In this document: positions 1-9,024 of the stretch, piece after piece | Layout: the number at the start of each line of letters is the position of its first letter | How positions within the stretch are numbered: the first letter of the stretch is position 1 | Origin: Pirellulales bacterium | Lineage (GTDB): Bacteria > Planctomycetota > Planctomycetia > Pirellulales > Lacipirellulaceae | Length of the DNA: 36,782 nucleotides | Direction: 5' to 3' | NCBI GenBank assembly: GCA_028279215.1 | Contig: JANQOF010000012.1 | Span: 1 to 36,782, forward strand | Made by a program: the position numbers and the translations under genes | Notes under the pieces: model-generated | What the model saw: only the letters and a program-made list of their open reading frames with translations | The model's database searches: none | What the model was told of the DNA's origin: nothing

Positions 1-40
1 GGACGTCCGCCTATTTTTGATGTTAGAGGTAGGGAGTTGG

Positions 41-76
41 GGCCCTCACCCTAGCCCTCTCCCAAAGGGAGAGGGG
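41..76. repeat. Palindromic GC-rich repeat downstream of cheR
   Basis: The stretch contains a perfect 9-bp inverted repeat, CCCTCTCCC (55-63) and GGGAGAGGG (67-75), around an AAA loop, preceded by CCCTCACCCTAG. Similar CCCTC-rich hairpins are common as dispersed intergenic repeats in bacterial genomes (general knowledge, not checked here). It lies about 225 nt beyond the cheR stop. It could act as a weak transcription stop for the cheA-cheR unit, but no T-run follows it on the minus strand. The rest of 1-298 shows no convincing gene. Confidence 0.55.
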
Positions 77-298
77 AGTCGTTTTGACCAAGTTCCATAG
101 TGCCCTCAATTGTCCCTTCGCCACGCACCAACGGACAAAATGGACATTTCAACTCCCCTTGGGAAATGAAAAAATACCGAGAAAAAAGGGGAATACGAAC
201 TTTGAAGGAGATGATGGGGGCGAATAGAGTCGCCTAGAATCGTTTTTCGGTATCGGGGACAAAACGGACGCAACCAGAGCCGCGCCCGTGAGCGAGCA

Positions 299-1177
299 CT
301 ACTTCGGTCGGTACACGGTGCAGTCGCAGTGGCTTTGCGGCGTGAACGCTGGGCCAAGGTCGCTCAATCGCTCGGCCGATCCCACAAAGAGCCAGCCGCC
401 AGGCGTCATGGTGTCGACCATGCGATGAAACATGTCGGCGCGTTGGTTGGGTTTAAAGTAGATGGCAACGTTCCGGCAGAAGACGATGTCGAACTGGTTG
501 GTTTCCGGGAACGGCTTGAGCAGGTTTCGAACGGCGAATTTGGCGCGACGTTGAAGCTCCGGCGCCACCTGCCAGCCGCTTGCTTCCTGGCTAAAGTAGT
601 TCGATTTGTTCATCGCGTCGAGCCCGCGGCCGACCTCGAGATTCGAGTACCAACCACGTTCGGCGGTTGCGACGGACGCAGGAGAGATGTCGGTGCCGAA
701 AACTTGCAGGTCCCACCCAGGTAGGTCCTGGGCGATTTCGTGCAACACCATTGCGATGCTATAAACCTCCTGTCCGGTGCTGCATGCGGCAGACCAAACG
801 CGGATTTGGCGCGCACGCCCTGTGTCCTCAATATGTTGGATCAGGTCGGGTAGCACCTTGAAACGCATCGCACGAAACGGCGACTCGTCGCGGAAGAAAA
901 GTGTCTCGTGCGTGGTGATCGCGTCGACGATCTCACTACGAACAGACTCTCCGCCAATCGCCAACGCGCGGTTGACCAGTTCGCCGTAGTCGCGACACTC
1001 GAACCGTCGGGCAATCGGGCCGAGTCGCGATTCGATTAGGTAACCCTTGGATTCGTCCAGATACACCCCACACAAGTCGTCCACCAGATCGATGATCGCC
1101 GTCAGGTCACATTCGCTGGTGTTCGACGGGTGTGCAGGTTGGGCGGCGTGGCTGCCTGCTTCGGTTTTTATCGACAT
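299..1177 (-). CDS. cheR: Chemotaxis protein methyltransferase CheR
   Basis: This 292-residue protein is a cytoplasmic S-adenosylmethionine-dependent enzyme that methylates glutamate side chains on chemoreceptors, opposing CheB. The N-terminal helical CheR domain contains ITTHETLFFRD. The Rossmann-type SAM domain follows, with VWSAACSTGQEVYSIAM as the SAM-binding loop, GTDIS at the end of the second strand, and FDIVFCRNVAIYF and GGWLFVGSAERL further on. Length is normal for the family. The ATG at 1177 has GGGAGGCGG upstream at good spacing and overlaps the last 10 bp of cheB, so the two are probably translationally coupled. It is the last gene of the minus-strand chemotaxis unit. No C-terminal receptor-docking pentapeptide target was seen on the neighbouring receptor. 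The identification is secure. Confidence 0.96.
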   Translation of the reverse strand: MSIKTEAGSHAAQPAHPSNTSECDLTAIIDLVDDLCGVYLDESKGYLIESRLGPIARRFECRDYGELVNRALAIGGESVRSEIVDAITTHETLFFRDESPFRAMRFKVLPDLIQHIEDTGRARQIRVWSAACSTGQEVYSIAMVLHEIAQDLPGWDLQVFGTDISPASVATAERGWYSNLEVGRGLDAMNKSNYFSQEASGWQVAPELQRRAKFAVRNLLKPFPETNQFDIVFCRNVAIYFKPNQRADMFHRMVDTMTPGGWLFVGSAERLSDLGPAFTPQSHCDCTVYRPK

Positions 1178-2283
1178 GTTGCCGCCTCCCGCCCAACCAG
1201 TTGCAGCATCTCAGCCCCAATCTTTTCCAATGGCAAAACGAAGTCCGCGAGTTGATGCTCAACAACCTGCCTGGGCATCCCGTACACCACACAGCTTGCT
1301 TCCTCTTGCGCGATCACGGTGGCGCCGCGCCGTTTCAGTAGTTTGCACCCAAGCAAGCCGTCGTCACCCATGCCGGTCAAGATGGCGGCCAGGCACTCGC
1401 CTCCGTAGAGATCGGCCACCGACCGAAACAAGTAGTCGACTGACGGTTTGCAATTTCGTTCAGGAGGGTCGTCGGTTATGACAATCGACGGAGAACCGGC
1501 GGAACGTTTTAGCTTCATCTGTTTTCCGCCAGGGGCCAAGGACACGGTACCGGCATGTAGTTTTTGCCCGTGCTCCGCCTCGACAACGGTGAGTTTCGAT
1601 TGGCGATCCAATTCGTCGGCCAGCGACTTGGTAAACACGGGCGGCATATGCTGTACGATCGCGATCGGTACGGGGAAATCGCTTGGCAGGCTGGGGATCA
1701 ACTGACACAGGGCTTTCGGACCACCGGTCGAAACACCAATCACCACAATTTGCGGAGGCCGGATGCCGCGAACAACCGGTGGGGGTACCTCGAACTGGCT
1801 TGTGGGGGGCGTTTCGACGTTCAACGTTTTAGGTTGAAGCGATCGACGAGCTCTGGCTTCGCTGAATGCGTGTACTTTAGGAATCAGGTGCTTCTCCAAT
1901 TCCGCGATGCTTGCCTCGGGACTCGCGCCAGCGGGTTTCAAAGCAAAGTCGAATGCCCCGGCGTCGAGTGCCTTGGTGGTAGCGGTCGCACCCTCGGCCG
2001 ACAGAGCGCTAAGCACAATGGCGCCGACGGGCGATTGGTCTTGCTGCAAGCGGCGCAGGACTCCCAAGCCATCGAGTTCAGGCATTTCCAGATCCAAAGT
2101 CAGCAGATCGGGCTTGAGAAGATCGATCTTCTCGAGTGCGACCTTTCCGTTGCAAGCCGTTCCGACCACTTCGATACCAGGGTCAGCGGCAAGAACCTTC
2201 GAGACAAACTTCCGATACAGGGCCGAGTCGTCGACGACAAGCAGACGTACAAGATTCGAGGTTGTATTGTTCAATGTAACCAA
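1168..2283 (-). CDS. cheB: Chemotaxis response regulator protein-glutamate methylesterase CheB
   Basis: This 371-residue two-domain protein removes receptor methyl groups and can deamidate receptor glutamines when phosphorylated by CheA. The N-terminal receiver domain has the acidic pair in LLVVDDSALYRKF and the phospho-acceptor Asp in LLTLDLEMPELDG. After a linker of about 45 residues comes the methylesterase domain with the catalytic triad motifs GVSTGGPKAL (Ser), VQHMPP (His) and ILTGMGDDG (Asp). No ATG lies near the N-terminus. The reading frame begins with TTG at 2283, and a second TTG at 2274 is equally possible; neither has a strong Shine-Dalgarno sequence. It follows the chemoreceptor gene after 124 bp containing a hairpin and overlaps cheR by 10 bp. 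Function is secure; the exact start is not. Confidence 0.95.
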   Translation of the reverse strand: MVTLNNTTSNLVRLLVVDDSALYRKFVSKVLAADPGIEVVGTACNGKVALEKIDLLKPDLLTLDLEMPELDGLGVLRRLQQDQSPVGAIVLSALSAEGATATTKALDAGAFDFALKPAGASPEASIAELEKHLIPKVHAFSEARARRSLQPKTLNVETPPTSQFEVPPPVVRGIRPPQIVVIGVSTGGPKALCQLIPSLPSDFPVPIAIVQHMPPVFTKSLADELDRQSKLTVVEAEHGQKLHAGTVSLAPGGKQMKLKRSAGSPSIVITDDPPERNCKPSVDYLFRSVADLYGGECLAAILTGMGDDGLLGCKLLKRRGATVIAQEEASCVVYGMPRQVVEHQLADFVLPLEKIGAEMLQLVGREAATCR

Positions 2284-2352
2284 CTCAGAAGGTGGTTTGG
2301 TTTCAATATTCGCAATCGGTTACTTACCAGAGCATCCGACTCGTAATGCAAG

Positions 2353-2390
2353 TTCGCCGCACCGCGAGCGTCCATCCGCGGCGCGGCGAA
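2353..2390 (-). terminator. Intercistronic hairpin between receptor gene and cheB
   Basis: Arms TTCGCCGC (2353-2360) and GCGGCGAA (2383-2390) pair perfectly, and CCGCG/CGCGG extends the stem past one A-C mismatch around a 10-nt loop. It starts 17 nt after the receptor stop codon. There is no T-run, so it may be a partial terminator, an mRNA 3'-end stabiliser or a processing site that separates receptor dosage from cheB-cheR. Confidence 0.4.
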
Positions 2391-2407
2391 TTGGTGCTAT
2401 TGCCGCA

Positions 2408-5400
2408 TTAGGAGGCCAGCACAGGCGTGCCGGCCGAAACCTCTACGGGGACGGCCACGCCCGAGACGGATTTGGAATCGACCTTGAACTTTCCGACGAG
2501 ACCTTGAAGTTCGTCGGCAAGCTGCGACAGTTGGCCGCCAACCGTTTGCGTTTGCGACGCACCTTCGGCCGTTTGCTTGGCCGCCTGATCGACTCCCACA
2601 ATGTTGCGAGAGATCTCGGTGCATGCCGAGGCACTCTCCGCAACGCCACTCGACACAGTTGTCGTGGCCGTCGCGGTTTCGTTGACGTTCGAGGCAATCT
2701 CCTTGGTGGTGATGCTCTGCTCTTCGACCGCCGAGGCAATGGTCGACGAAGTGCTATTCACCTGCTGGATCGCCTCGCCAACGTCGGCAATCGATCGAAC
2801 GGCTTCCTTGGTGGAGCTTTGGATGCCTTCGATGCGGACGCGAATGTCCTGAGTGGCGTCGGCCGTTTGACGGGCCAGCTCTTTCACCTCGGTGGCCACC
2901 ACGGCGAATCCTTTGCCAGCTTCGCCCGCACGAGCAGCTTCGATCGTAGCATTCAGGGCAAGCAGGTTAGTCTGCTCGGCGATGTCCTGGATCACCTCGA
3001 TCACCTTACCAATCTCTTCAGCCGCGTCGCCAAGCTGTCCAATCGTTTGATTGCTGCTCTCCGTGAGCTGAGTAGCGGATTGTGCGATATCCGAAGCCTG
3101 CTCGGCTGTCTTCGCAATCTCGCCGATGCTTGCCGTGAGTTCGTCAACGGCCTTGGCGACCGATTGCACGTTGGCGGTCATCTCCTCGGTCGAAGCCGCC
3201 ATGTTGGTCATGTTCGTCGACATTTCCTCGGCCGCCGCGGCAACCGTGGCACTTTGCCCCGTAGTCTCCTCGGCGCCCGACGCCAAGTCGTTTGCCGTGG
3301 TCGAAAGTTGGTCGGAAGTGCTCGACAACTGACTGGCGTTGCTCGAAAGACTGCGGACCAAACCACGCAGGTTGTCGGACATGGCATTCACCGCAGTCGC
3401 AATGTTGACAAACGTGCGACGCGCTGCCGCGGTGTCGTCGTCGCCTTCGGCGACTTGGTAATCCCGGCTCAAATCGCCATTGGCAATCGATTGCAGGATA
3501 CTGGACAACTCGTCCACCTCATGGGCTTGGAATTCCGAGTTCTTCTTCTCGACAGCTTGACGCTTGCGCTCCTCGGTCACCTCCTTCCACTCGAGGTTGG
3601 TGCCAACATACTTTCCTTCCTCGTCCAATTGCGCAGTTACCGTCAGGGCCATTGTCAACGGGCCGACGTTGATGTCGGTCTTGATCGGCAAGTTGCTTGG
3701 ATTGCTGAGCAAGTCGCGTTGGTGTTGTGGGTTCTTGTGGAACTGGTCGATGTTGGCGCCAATCAAGTTCTCGACGCTCAGCTTCGGCCAGATGGTTCGC
3801 AACGTATCGAGGTGCTTGGTCAACAACTCTCGTGTGGCATGGTTGAAGTAGGTGATGTTGAAGTCGCGATCAATCATCATGTAGGCTGCTTCGGAGTTAT
3901 CCACGACACCGCGAAGCGTGAAGGCCTCCTGACGACCATGCACCTGTTCGGTGATGTCGGACGCGAACTTCACTACTCGATAGACCTTTCCATTCTTGTC
4001 GAGCATGGCGCTATACAATGCCTTGATCCAAATCTCACTGCCATCCTTACGAATCCGCCTGTACTCACCGTCGTCGGATTCACCACGAGCGAGCTTTTCC
4101 CAGAATGCGGTGTAAGCCGGGGTTTGAGTGTATTCCGGATCGCAGAATATGCGGTGGTGCTTGCCGACGATTTCTTCGCGCTTGTACCCGAGCGCTTTCA
4201 AGAAATTGTCGTTGGCATCAATGATTGTGCCATCGGGCTCAAACTCGATGATCGCCTGCGCACGACTAGCCGCATCAAGCTTGGCGGTAAAGTCGTACGC
4301 TTTGTGCTCGGCTTCGGTCAGCGATTCGAGCATCGTGTTGACAGCGGTTCCCATCTTGCCGAGTTCGTCGCCGCGTTTGGCGTCAAGACGATTGCTATAG
4401 TCGCCGTTGGCTGCCGCCTGCACGGCACCCACGGTATCGTTGATCGGACGCACAAACGCACCCGCGAAGAACCAGGCGAATGCCAGAATGGCTACAATGC
4501 AGCCCGCCGTAACGAGGAACGTCCACCAGAATGCGCTGGACGTTGCGCTGGACGCCGCGGTCTCCATGTCGTTCACCGCGTAGAAGGCCTCATCCGTGTC
4601 CATCTTGGCAAGCAGGCACCAACGCTGCCCGAGCAGGTCGACTGGACCATAGGTTTGAATCACTTCGTTGCCGACGTAGTCGGTCGTTACGATCTCCCCG
4701 CTTTTGCCCTCAAGAGCCATCTGCACGTAGTCGCACTCAATCTTTCCCGTTTCTGGATTGCGGAAGGAGTTCACCAGCCCATGGGTCTCGGGCTTGCGGA
4801 ACGAGTCGCTTCGCATCAGCCGGTCGGGGCCTACGAGTACCGTCTCACCGGTTGTCCCAAGGCCTTCACGCTGGCTCATCACCTCGATGATCCGATCGAC
4901 TGGCATCTGGAACATCGCGACGCCGACCTTCTTGCCGCCATCGAACACAGGCGAGGCAATAAAGCTGGCCGGTGCTTCGTACGACGGCGTGTACTGCTCA
5001 AAGTCGACAAGCACGAACTCGTCGCTGGAGTTCAGTGCATTCGCTCTACGGAACGCCTCGCCGAAGTTGGTGTTGGCATAGGCGCCGTCCTTGAGCGAGG
5101 TGGTGAAGTCGAGTTCCTTGAACACCGAATACACGATGTCGCCGGTCTCGCTATCGACGAGGAAGATGTCGTAGTACCCAAACTTGTCGAGGAAACTACG
5201 AATCACCGGGTGAACTTCGGCATGCAACCTGCCATAGTCGGTAGTCTCGTCTGCGGAGTCGAGCATGTGCTTCGAACCGAGCGGATTTGGATTGCTGCGG
5301 ATGTAAGCGTACTGCAAAGCCACCGAATCGGCGTCGAGTCGACCGATCAGACCTTGCGCGTTCACCCGCTTGCCATCGTTCTGCGCCTCGTACTCCGATG

Positions 5401-5773
5401 CGAATTCTCCCGTGTAGTACGTGCCGAGTTGTCCTCGCAACTCATCAATGCGACTGTCGTCCAATTGCGCTTGGGCGCGATAGTCGGCAAAAGATTGCTT
5501 GAAGTCGCGCATTGCGCGTACGGTCATACGGTCCTCCGAAAACGTCAAGATCTGATCCCGAATGCTCTCGAAGTACCTCTCGATCTGAGCCTTTTTCAGT
5601 CCGTGTTGCGACTGGAGCGACGCAGAAACCTTGCCTTCCATATCGCTTGCCGCTTGCGTTCGCATAGAGCCGAGGCCGCCGGTCATCGTGCCATAACTCA
5701 CCAAGCTGGCAACTATGAGCGGCACCAAGCCACAGAGCATGAAGCCAAGGATCAGCTTCGATCGGATATTCAT
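2408..5773 (-). CDS. Methyl-accepting chemotaxis protein with two PAS domains
   Basis: This is a 1121-residue transmembrane chemoreceptor. TM1 is at about residues 7-29. A large periplasmic sensor of about 380 residues, probably a double-Cache-type fold, follows. TM2 is at about 413-441, then HAMP (about 442-490), PAS 1 (about 505-610, with IIDANDNFLKALGY and GKHHRIFCDPEY), PAS 2 (about 618-735), a HAMP-like segment (about 755-805) and the signalling coiled coil (about 830-1095). The hairpin tip reads IAEQTNLLALNATIEAARAG, which contacts CheA and CheW. No CheR-docking pentapeptide is present at the C-terminus, which ends in a short Val/Pro-rich tail. The gene sits between cheW and cheB in the same direction. 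Sensing both an external ligand and an internal cue through PAS is inferred; the ligands are unknown. Confidence 0.94.
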   Translation of the reverse strand: MNIRSKLILGFMLCGLVPLIVASLVSYGTMTGGLGSMRTQAASDMEGKVSASLQSQHGLKKAQIERYFESIRDQILTFSEDRMTVRAMRDFKQSFADYRAQAQLDDSRIDELRGQLGTYYTGEFASEYEAQNDGKRVNAQGLIGRLDADSVALQYAYIRSNPNPLGSKHMLDSADETTDYGRLHAEVHPVIRSFLDKFGYYDIFLVDSETGDIVYSVFKELDFTTSLKDGAYANTNFGEAFRRANALNSSDEFVLVDFEQYTPSYEAPASFIASPVFDGGKKVGVAMFQMPVDRIIEVMSQREGLGTTGETVLVGPDRLMRSDSFRKPETHGLVNSFRNPETGKIECDYVQMALEGKSGEIVTTDYVGNEVIQTYGPVDLLGQRWCLLAKMDTDEAFYAVNDMETAASSATSSAFWWTFLVTAGCIVAILAFAWFFAGAFVRPINDTVGAVQAAANGDYSNRLDAKRGDELGKMGTAVNTMLESLTEAEHKAYDFTAKLDAASRAQAIIEFEPDGTIIDANDNFLKALGYKREEIVGKHHRIFCDPEYTQTPAYTAFWEKLARGESDDGEYRRIRKDGSEIWIKALYSAMLDKNGKVYRVVKFASDITEQVHGRQEAFTLRGVVDNSEAAYMMIDRDFNITYFNHATRELLTKHLDTLRTIWPKLSVENLIGANIDQFHKNPQHQRDLLSNPSNLPIKTDINVGPLTMALTVTAQLDEEGKYVGTNLEWKEVTEERKRQAVEKKNSEFQAHEVDELSSILQSIANGDLSRDYQVAEGDDDTAAARRTFVNIATAVNAMSDNLRGLVRSLSSNASQLSSTSDQLSTTANDLASGAEETTGQSATVAAAAEEMSTNMTNMAASTEEMTANVQSVAKAVDELTASIGEIAKTAEQASDIAQSATQLTESSNQTIGQLGDAAEEIGKVIEVIQDIAEQTNLLALNATIEAARAGEAGKGFAVVATEVKELARQTADATQDIRVRIEGIQSSTKEAVRSIADVGEAIQQVNSTSSTIASAVEEQSITTKEIASNVNETATATTTVSSGVAESASACTEISRNIVGVDQAAKQTAEGASQTQTVGGQLSQLADELQGLVGKFKVDSKSVSGVAVPVEVSAGTPVLAS

Positions 5774-5863
5774 TCTTCTTCGCCTTTCGTGTTACACAAA
5801 AATAGGTGGATAGCTGACGCAGTTTCGTTTTCTCACAGCCGGCTCGCTCACTCACGAACCAAA

Positions 5864-6328
5864 CTAATTCTCTACTTCCAATGCTTCCTGAAGGTTGAGC
5901 ACGGCGACAATGTCGTTCTTGCCCGTGAAGACACCACTAAAAAAGCGTTCGTCAACGGCGCCGATATTTGGCGGCGGTGGGATCACATCGCCGCGCGACA
6001 CAGCAATGATGTCCGCGATGCGGTCGACACAGAGGCCAACCAACTCGCCCGATACGTTGACAATCAGATTGCGACTATCTTTGGTCACCGTGCCGCGTTC
6101 GAGGCCCAAGACCGTTCGCAGGTCGATGACAGTGACCACGTCGCCACGCAGGTTGATAACGCCACGCACCCAATCCGGCGCGTGAGGAACCACAGTGACG
6201 TCGAGACAGCGGTTGATCTCCTGTACCTGATCGATTTCCAAGCCGAGCAGCAATTCGCCGACGTAGAACGTTGCTAGTTGCAACTCCGCCGCGCCAACCT
6301 GATTGTTGATAACAGCTTCCGTGTTCAT
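5864..6328 (-). CDS. cheW: Chemotaxis coupling protein CheW
   Basis: This 154-residue protein is a single CheW domain that links chemoreceptors to CheA in the signalling array. Diagnostic segments are LATFYVGELLLGLEIDQVQE near the N-terminus, then VPHAPDWVRGVINLRGDVVT, VIDLRTVLGL and NDIVAVLNLQEAL near the C-terminus. Length is typical. The ATG at 6328 lies 5 bp after the cheA stop, with a GGGGAG ribosome binding site inside the end of cheA, so the two are tightly coupled. The receptor gene follows after 90 bp. There is no receiver domain, so this is CheW and not CheV. Confidence 0.95.
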   Translation of the reverse strand: MNTEAVINNQVGAAELQLATFYVGELLLGLEIDQVQEINRCLDVTVVPHAPDWVRGVINLRGDVVTVIDLRTVLGLERGTVTKDSRNLIVNVSGELVGLCVDRIADIIAVSRGDVIPPPPNIGAVDERFFSGVFTGKNDIVAVLNLQEALEVEN

Positions 6329-6333
6329 GAGTC

Positions 6334-9024
6334 TTAACTCCCCGCATTTGCTAGTTGTCGCTTCGGATTCGATTTGCTGTTGGCGCGCGTTGAAGACAAC
6401 AGGTTGCGAACTGAGCGAATGAGGTTTTCGCGATGCATCTTCACTTGATAGTCGTCGAACCCAACCTGACGACCTCGGTCGACATCCGAGTCGCTGGACA
6501 GCGAGGTCAAGGCGACCACTGGCACATGCTGCAGTTTGGGGTTGCTGCGGACGTTCTGGCAGAGCTGAAATCCATCCATGTTGGGCATTTCGATATCAGT
6601 TACAATCAAGTCGATTTCGAGCTTCTCTTCGGTGAGCGCTTTCCATGCCTCGAGTCCATCCTCATACTCGAAGGTGTCGTATCCCTCATTCTTGAAGAAG
6701 CCGGCTACTTGGCGACGGAAAAACGACGAGTCCTCTGCCAACAGGATCCGACCTGGTCCAGCGTCGTCGCCTTGGTCGTTGTCCTCTCGCGCGTCGGCGA
6801 ACCACTGCGGATGAGTGATCTCGGCCAACTCAAACAGATCGAGCAAGCGAGTGGCTCGTTCGTCGATTACCATACTCCCGGCCACTCCGGGTTCCTGGAA
6901 GGTCACAGGGTCGATCTCGCAAGAGATCTCGCGAATGTCGTCGAGGTGTGGCGCGATGAGCCCAACTTCGCGGTCGCCAATCGTGAACACGATCACGTAG
7001 ACGCAATCGACCTTTGGACGTGGATTGACTCTCAGATGATCCTCTACGGCCAACAGCGGCAGCGACATTCCTCGGTATTGCAGCAGTTCTTGATCGCCAA
7101 CCGTGTCGATCTGATCGCTACGAACGCGTTCAAGACGCGCCACGACTCCCATCGGCACAGCGAATCGGTCGGCCGGGTCGGAAGAGAAGAGCAGCAGCGC
7201 CTGCGAGTTATTTTGTGCGACTACTTCGTGCTGGGCGTCCGAATCGTCGCTCGCCTCATGCGTGAGTTGCACCCCAGCGGTCGACGCAATGCCAGCCGCA
7301 TCGAGAATGAGGGCCACCCGACCGTTGCCAAGGATTGTCGCGCCCGCGAGACAGTTGCAACCCTTAAGGTGGACGCCAAGCGGCTTAACGACGATTTCCT
7401 CCGAGTCGTGAATGCCATCGACAATCAATCCGTAGCGCACCTGCCCGGTCTCGACCACGATGATGTTCATCGGAGCATCCGATTGGCCGAGGACTTCACT
7501 ATGGACATCGAGCGACGCGTCGAGCCGCACCAGCGGCAACAGGGCGCCTCGAAGTCGCAGCACCTCGGCCGACTTAACGCGATCGATTCGCGACGCGACC
7601 TCGCCGGGACGTAGGCGCACCAGTTCGGCGATGTTGGCTTGCGGTAACGCGAACTGGTCGCCACCACATTTGACGATCATCGAGGGGATGATCGCGAGCG
7701 TAAGAGGTAGGGTGACTCGGATGTTGGTGCCGACCCCCACTTCTGAATCAATGTCGACGTGTCCACCGAGTTTTTCTATGTTCGTACGGACAACATCCAT
7801 CCCCACGCCTCGTCCGCTGACGTCCGATACCTTCTCGGCCGTTGAGAATCCGGGGTGGAAGATCAGGCGAACGGCTTCGCGGTCGCTCATTTGTTCGGCG
7901 CGATCGGTAGAGATCAAACCCTTTTCCAACGCCTTGCTCTTAAGCCGTTCCGGATTGATGCCGGCACCGTCATCCTGGATCTCGATACATACTTTGCCCG
8001 CTTTATGGAACGCTCGCAGCCACACGGTTCCTTCCGGGGTCTTCTTGTTTGCGGTTCGCTCGTCGGGCGACTCGACACCATGGTCGACGGAGTTGCGGAT
8101 CAGGTGCGTCAATGGATCGCCAATCGCCTCGACAATCGTCTTGTCGACTTCGACTTCCTTGCCCTCGATTTCGATCTTGCACTGCTTGCCTAGTTGGGAA
8201 CTAAGGTCGCGAACAATTCGCGGAAACTTGCCGAACACACTCCCAATTGGCTGCATGCGCGTCTGCATGATTGCCTCTTGGAGCGAACTGGTGACTTGGT
8301 CGAGGTCGGCAGCAGCAGCATCTAGCCCCATCCGCTCGTGCGACGCTACTGCCTGCATTAGTTGGTTGCGGCTGAGCACCAACTCGCCCGCGAGGTTCAT
8401 CAACTGGTCCAATACGCCGACGGGAACTCGAATACTCGATTCAACCGATGTCGTCGCAGGCGGCTTGTTGCTCGCTTCGCTGACCGCGGGAGACGCTTCG
8501 GACGCTCGCGTAGGATTTGGTGTGGGCACCACGCTCGCCGCAGGGTCGGCCGGATTGGCGGACATAAGTTCAGGCGTGACTTCGTCGTCTCCCGGCGTGC
8601 TACCCGCCGTTGGTGGGTCAACGGTCGCAAGCTCGACGTCTTCCTCAAGTACGCGGCTCAAGTCGGCAATCCGGTCTGAGACGTCCACCCCGTTGGAGTT
8701 CAACGCATCATTAACTAGCACGCGAAGCGTATCGCCAGCGCGTAGCATGACGTTGGTGTTGTCTGGCGTGGGGATCAGTTCGCCACTGCGCACTTTGTTA
8801 AGGACGTTTTCGAGGCTGTGAGCAAGTTCCTTGATGGTCGCTAAGCCGAGAAACCCTGCCGCACCTTTGATGGAGTGCACGCCGCGGAAGATCTTATTGA
8901 CTAGGTCCACGTCGATGTTGGCTCCACCTTCTTCGATGGCCAACAACTGGTTCTCGATGTCGGCAAGGTGCTCGTTCGATTCGACAATGAACTCACCAAT
9001 CAGCTCCTCGTCTTCTATCGCCAT
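6334..9024 (-). CDS. cheA: Hybrid chemotaxis histidine kinase CheA with receiver domain
   Basis: This 896-residue kinase phosphorylates CheY and CheB in response to receptor state. Visible domains are an Hpt/P1 domain with phospho-acceptor His50 in IFRGVHSIKGAAGF; a Pro/Ala/Ser-rich linker (about 130-195) where a P2 domain would usually be; a dimerisation domain (about 196-265, LMNLAGELVLSRNQL); an ATPase domain (about 295-440, with LIRNSVDHGVESP, DDGAGI and GRGVGMDVVR); a CheW-like P5 domain (about 445-585); a second, more divergent CheW-like segment (about 607-735); and a C-terminal receiver (about 758-878, with LLAEDSS and Asp810 in LIVTDIEMPNMDG). The usual receiver Lys appears in DYQVKMHRENL rather than the common KP pair. 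It is the first gene of the minus-strand chemotaxis unit, divergent from cheY. Confidence 0.95.
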   Translation of the reverse strand: MAIEDEELIGEFIVESNEHLADIENQLLAIEEGGANIDVDLVNKIFRGVHSIKGAAGFLGLATIKELAHSLENVLNKVRSGELIPTPDNTNVMLRAGDTLRVLVNDALNSNGVDVSDRIADLSRVLEEDVELATVDPPTAGSTPGDDEVTPELMSANPADPAASVVPTPNPTRASEASPAVSEASNKPPATTSVESSIRVPVGVLDQLMNLAGELVLSRNQLMQAVASHERMGLDAAAADLDQVTSSLQEAIMQTRMQPIGSVFGKFPRIVRDLSSQLGKQCKIEIEGKEVEVDKTIVEAIGDPLTHLIRNSVDHGVESPDERTANKKTPEGTVWLRAFHKAGKVCIEIQDDGAGINPERLKSKALEKGLISTDRAEQMSDREAVRLIFHPGFSTAEKVSDVSGRGVGMDVVRTNIEKLGGHVDIDSEVGVGTNIRVTLPLTLAIIPSMIVKCGGDQFALPQANIAELVRLRPGEVASRIDRVKSAEVLRLRGALLPLVRLDASLDVHSEVLGQSDAPMNIIVVETGQVRYGLIVDGIHDSEEIVVKPLGVHLKGCNCLAGATILGNGRVALILDAAGIASTAGVQLTHEASDDSDAQHEVVAQNNSQALLLFSSDPADRFAVPMGVVARLERVRSDQIDTVGDQELLQYRGMSLPLLAVEDHLRVNPRPKVDCVYVIVFTIGDREVGLIAPHLDDIREISCEIDPVTFQEPGVAGSMVIDERATRLLDLFELAEITHPQWFADAREDNDQGDDAGPGRILLAEDSSFFRRQVAGFFKNEGYDTFEYEDGLEAWKALTEEKLEIDLIVTDIEMPNMDGFQLCQNVRSNPKLQHVPVVALTSLSSDSDVDRGRQVGFDDYQVKMHRENLIRSVRNLLSSTRANSKSNPKRQLANAGS

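Noticed and set aside
106-357. An 83-codon minus-strand frame running out of the 3' end of cheR
   Set aside because: It overlaps cheR, has Arg-rich shadow composition and lacks a ribosome binding site.
1907-6277. A 1456-codon open frame on the plus strand, opposite cheB, the receptor and cheW
   Set aside because: The minus-strand genes carry clear family motifs through the same interval. The antisense frame has no recognisable domain, no ribosome binding site and odd low-complexity composition, so it is a by-product of codon bias in GC-rich genes.
7460-8821. A 453-codon plus-strand frame opposite cheA
   Set aside because: It is Ser/Thr-rich antisense of well-conserved kinase domains with no family match or ribosome binding site.
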